From NCBI GenBank assembly GCA_001586965.3, contig LUCW03001410.1:1-41849 (forward strand): 41,849 nt of DNA, given 5' to 3'. A program made the translations under genes and the position numbers. Shown one piece after another: positions 41,001 to 41,849 of this stretch (positions are counted from its first letter, which is position 1; every line of letters begins with the position of its first letter). The notes beneath the pieces are model-generated. The model made no database searches. It saw only the letters and a list, made by a program, of their open reading frames with translations, and had not been told where the DNA came from. The DNA is from Sphaeroforma sirkka (lineage: Eukaryota; Opisthokonta; Ichthyosporea; Ichthyophonida).

Positions 41001-41849
41001 AGATCTCTGGGTTGCTTTGCCGTCGCGACGAGTGCGTCAGAGGGCTACGGGGTGCTGGACGCATAGGCATCTTGATGTTAAGACTTCGATGTATGGCTTT
41101 GTGTTGTTGATGAATAGTTGGTCCAGATTGAAGGAGTGTCGGCTATTATATAATAGTTGACTTCAGCCATTTGTGTTACACTTTCTTCCGCCGTTCTCCC
41201 TCTCGCGTGATACCAAAATAGCTAATTATCATTGAATCGATCATGTTGATGTCTACAAGGTCTGCTTGCGGGTCCCCCGAAAACTCGTTGCGCCTGAATA
41301 CACCTTGTTCCTTAATGATTGCTAATCATTTTGTTTGGGTTGGTTTTGTTAATGAGTACTCGTTTTGCTCTCCTTTGCTCTGCCTATAGGAGTAATTAAG
41401 AGTTGCTGATAGACTCGAAGCGTGTTCAATGATCAACCGCCTGCTCGTGTTCTAGCGTTCTGAATGCTCCTTTAATCCAACCTCGGACCACTGTACTCCA
41501 ACATCAATCCAAATCCGAGGCCTGCAGCCAGGAAGTTCAGGGTCAAGGTTCCCAAGAATAACCTTGAAGCCCAAAAGGTAGTTACATCGGTTATGAAGTT
41601 GGAAAACCCAAAAACAAATTCCCTATTCTAAACCAACTTGAGTGTACTTGCACGATGCCTGATAAATGCCGTCTACTCTTGCATGTACTATTTCTTCTGT
41701 TCCTTGCAAGAGGTCCGCTGCATCTTGACGATTCGCCTTATACGTCGGTGGTGATAACGTTCTCCTTAGTTTTCACCAACAATCATACAACTTCGTACCA
41801 GGCTATGTTGGTCCTACGGCTGATTCACTTACGTTGACTTCCTTTCTCT
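41001..41849 (-). other. Leader of chromovirus-2, no gene seen
   Basis: Non-coding sequence upstream of gag running to the window edge. TATTATATAATAG lies near 41145. No LTR end or primer binding site is visible, in parallel with the long leader of chromovirus-1. Confidence 0.45.

Larger units (their letters stand above)
34608..41849 (-). mobile_element. Chromovirus-2: Ty3/gypsy LTR retrotransposon with chromodomain, 5' end outside the window
   Basis: On the - strand: leader, gag with zinc knuckle, protease, reverse transcriptase, RNase H, NPPW domain, integrase, chromodomain, short repeat-bearing 3' UTR, polypurine tract and 3' LTR (34787 to 34608). It is inserted in gypsy2-B. No 5' LTR is seen, so it should lie right of 41849. 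The copy is broken, with roughly ten breaks. Integrase is about 70% identical to chromovirus-1, so this is a sister lineage rather than a duplicate. Confidence 0.9.

Overview
Nuclear DNA of a eukaryote with spliceosomal (GT-AG) introns. One host gene, an intron-rich ankyrin-repeat gene on the + strand (24615-28644), sits in AT-rich non-coding DNA and is flanked on both sides by nested LTR retrotransposons. The lineage cannot be fixed from sequence alone; small exons, short introns, chromodomain Ty3/gypsy elements and a Gln/His-rich ankyrin protein would suit a unicellular relative of animals or fungi (low confidence).

Left stack (1-14.7 kb). A chromodomain Ty3/gypsy element (chromovirus-1, + strand) runs from its 5' leader at the window edge to a 3' LTR ending at 8493. 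It lies inside the pol region of a second gypsy type ('gypsy2-A', - strand, 8494 to about 11700). Next comes an LTR-like 588-bp repeat with an unrecognised ORF region (element E, about 11700-13009, - strand). E abuts an older gypsy2 gag fragment (13010 to about 14000), followed by a + strand coding remnant (14.0-14.7 kb).

Middle (14.7-24.5 kb). No confident gene. AT-rich DNA with hairpins, microsatellites, a recurrent CATAGCCTTCT palindrome, and a near-identical direct duplication of 1.7 kb (19930-21639 and 22077-23800). The 437-bp spacer of the duplication carries an orphan exon-like coding stretch.

Host gene (24.5-28.6 kb). Ten exons can be read with consistent phase-0 junctions, giving about 608 residues: a Gln/His-rich N-terminus, ankyrin repeats encoded about one per exon, a linker and a C-terminal coiled coil.

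Right stack (31.4-41.85 kb). Element E' (- strand, with a 589-bp copy of the same repeat) abuts gypsy2-B (+ strand, 32837-34607). A second chromovirus (chromovirus-2, - strand, 34608 to the window end) interrupts its reverse transcriptase. The two stacks mirror each other in type and orientation, yet only the gypsy2 copies and the 588-bp repeats are near-identical; the chromoviruses are roughly 70% identical in integrase protein.

Most notable: an antisense tRNA-like module at the exact 5' edge of two gypsy2 copies; an NPPW (adenine-methyltransferase-like) domain between RNase H and integrase in both chromoviruses; palindrome-cored tandem repeats in the chromovirus 3' UTRs; and possible alternative 3' ends of the host gene.
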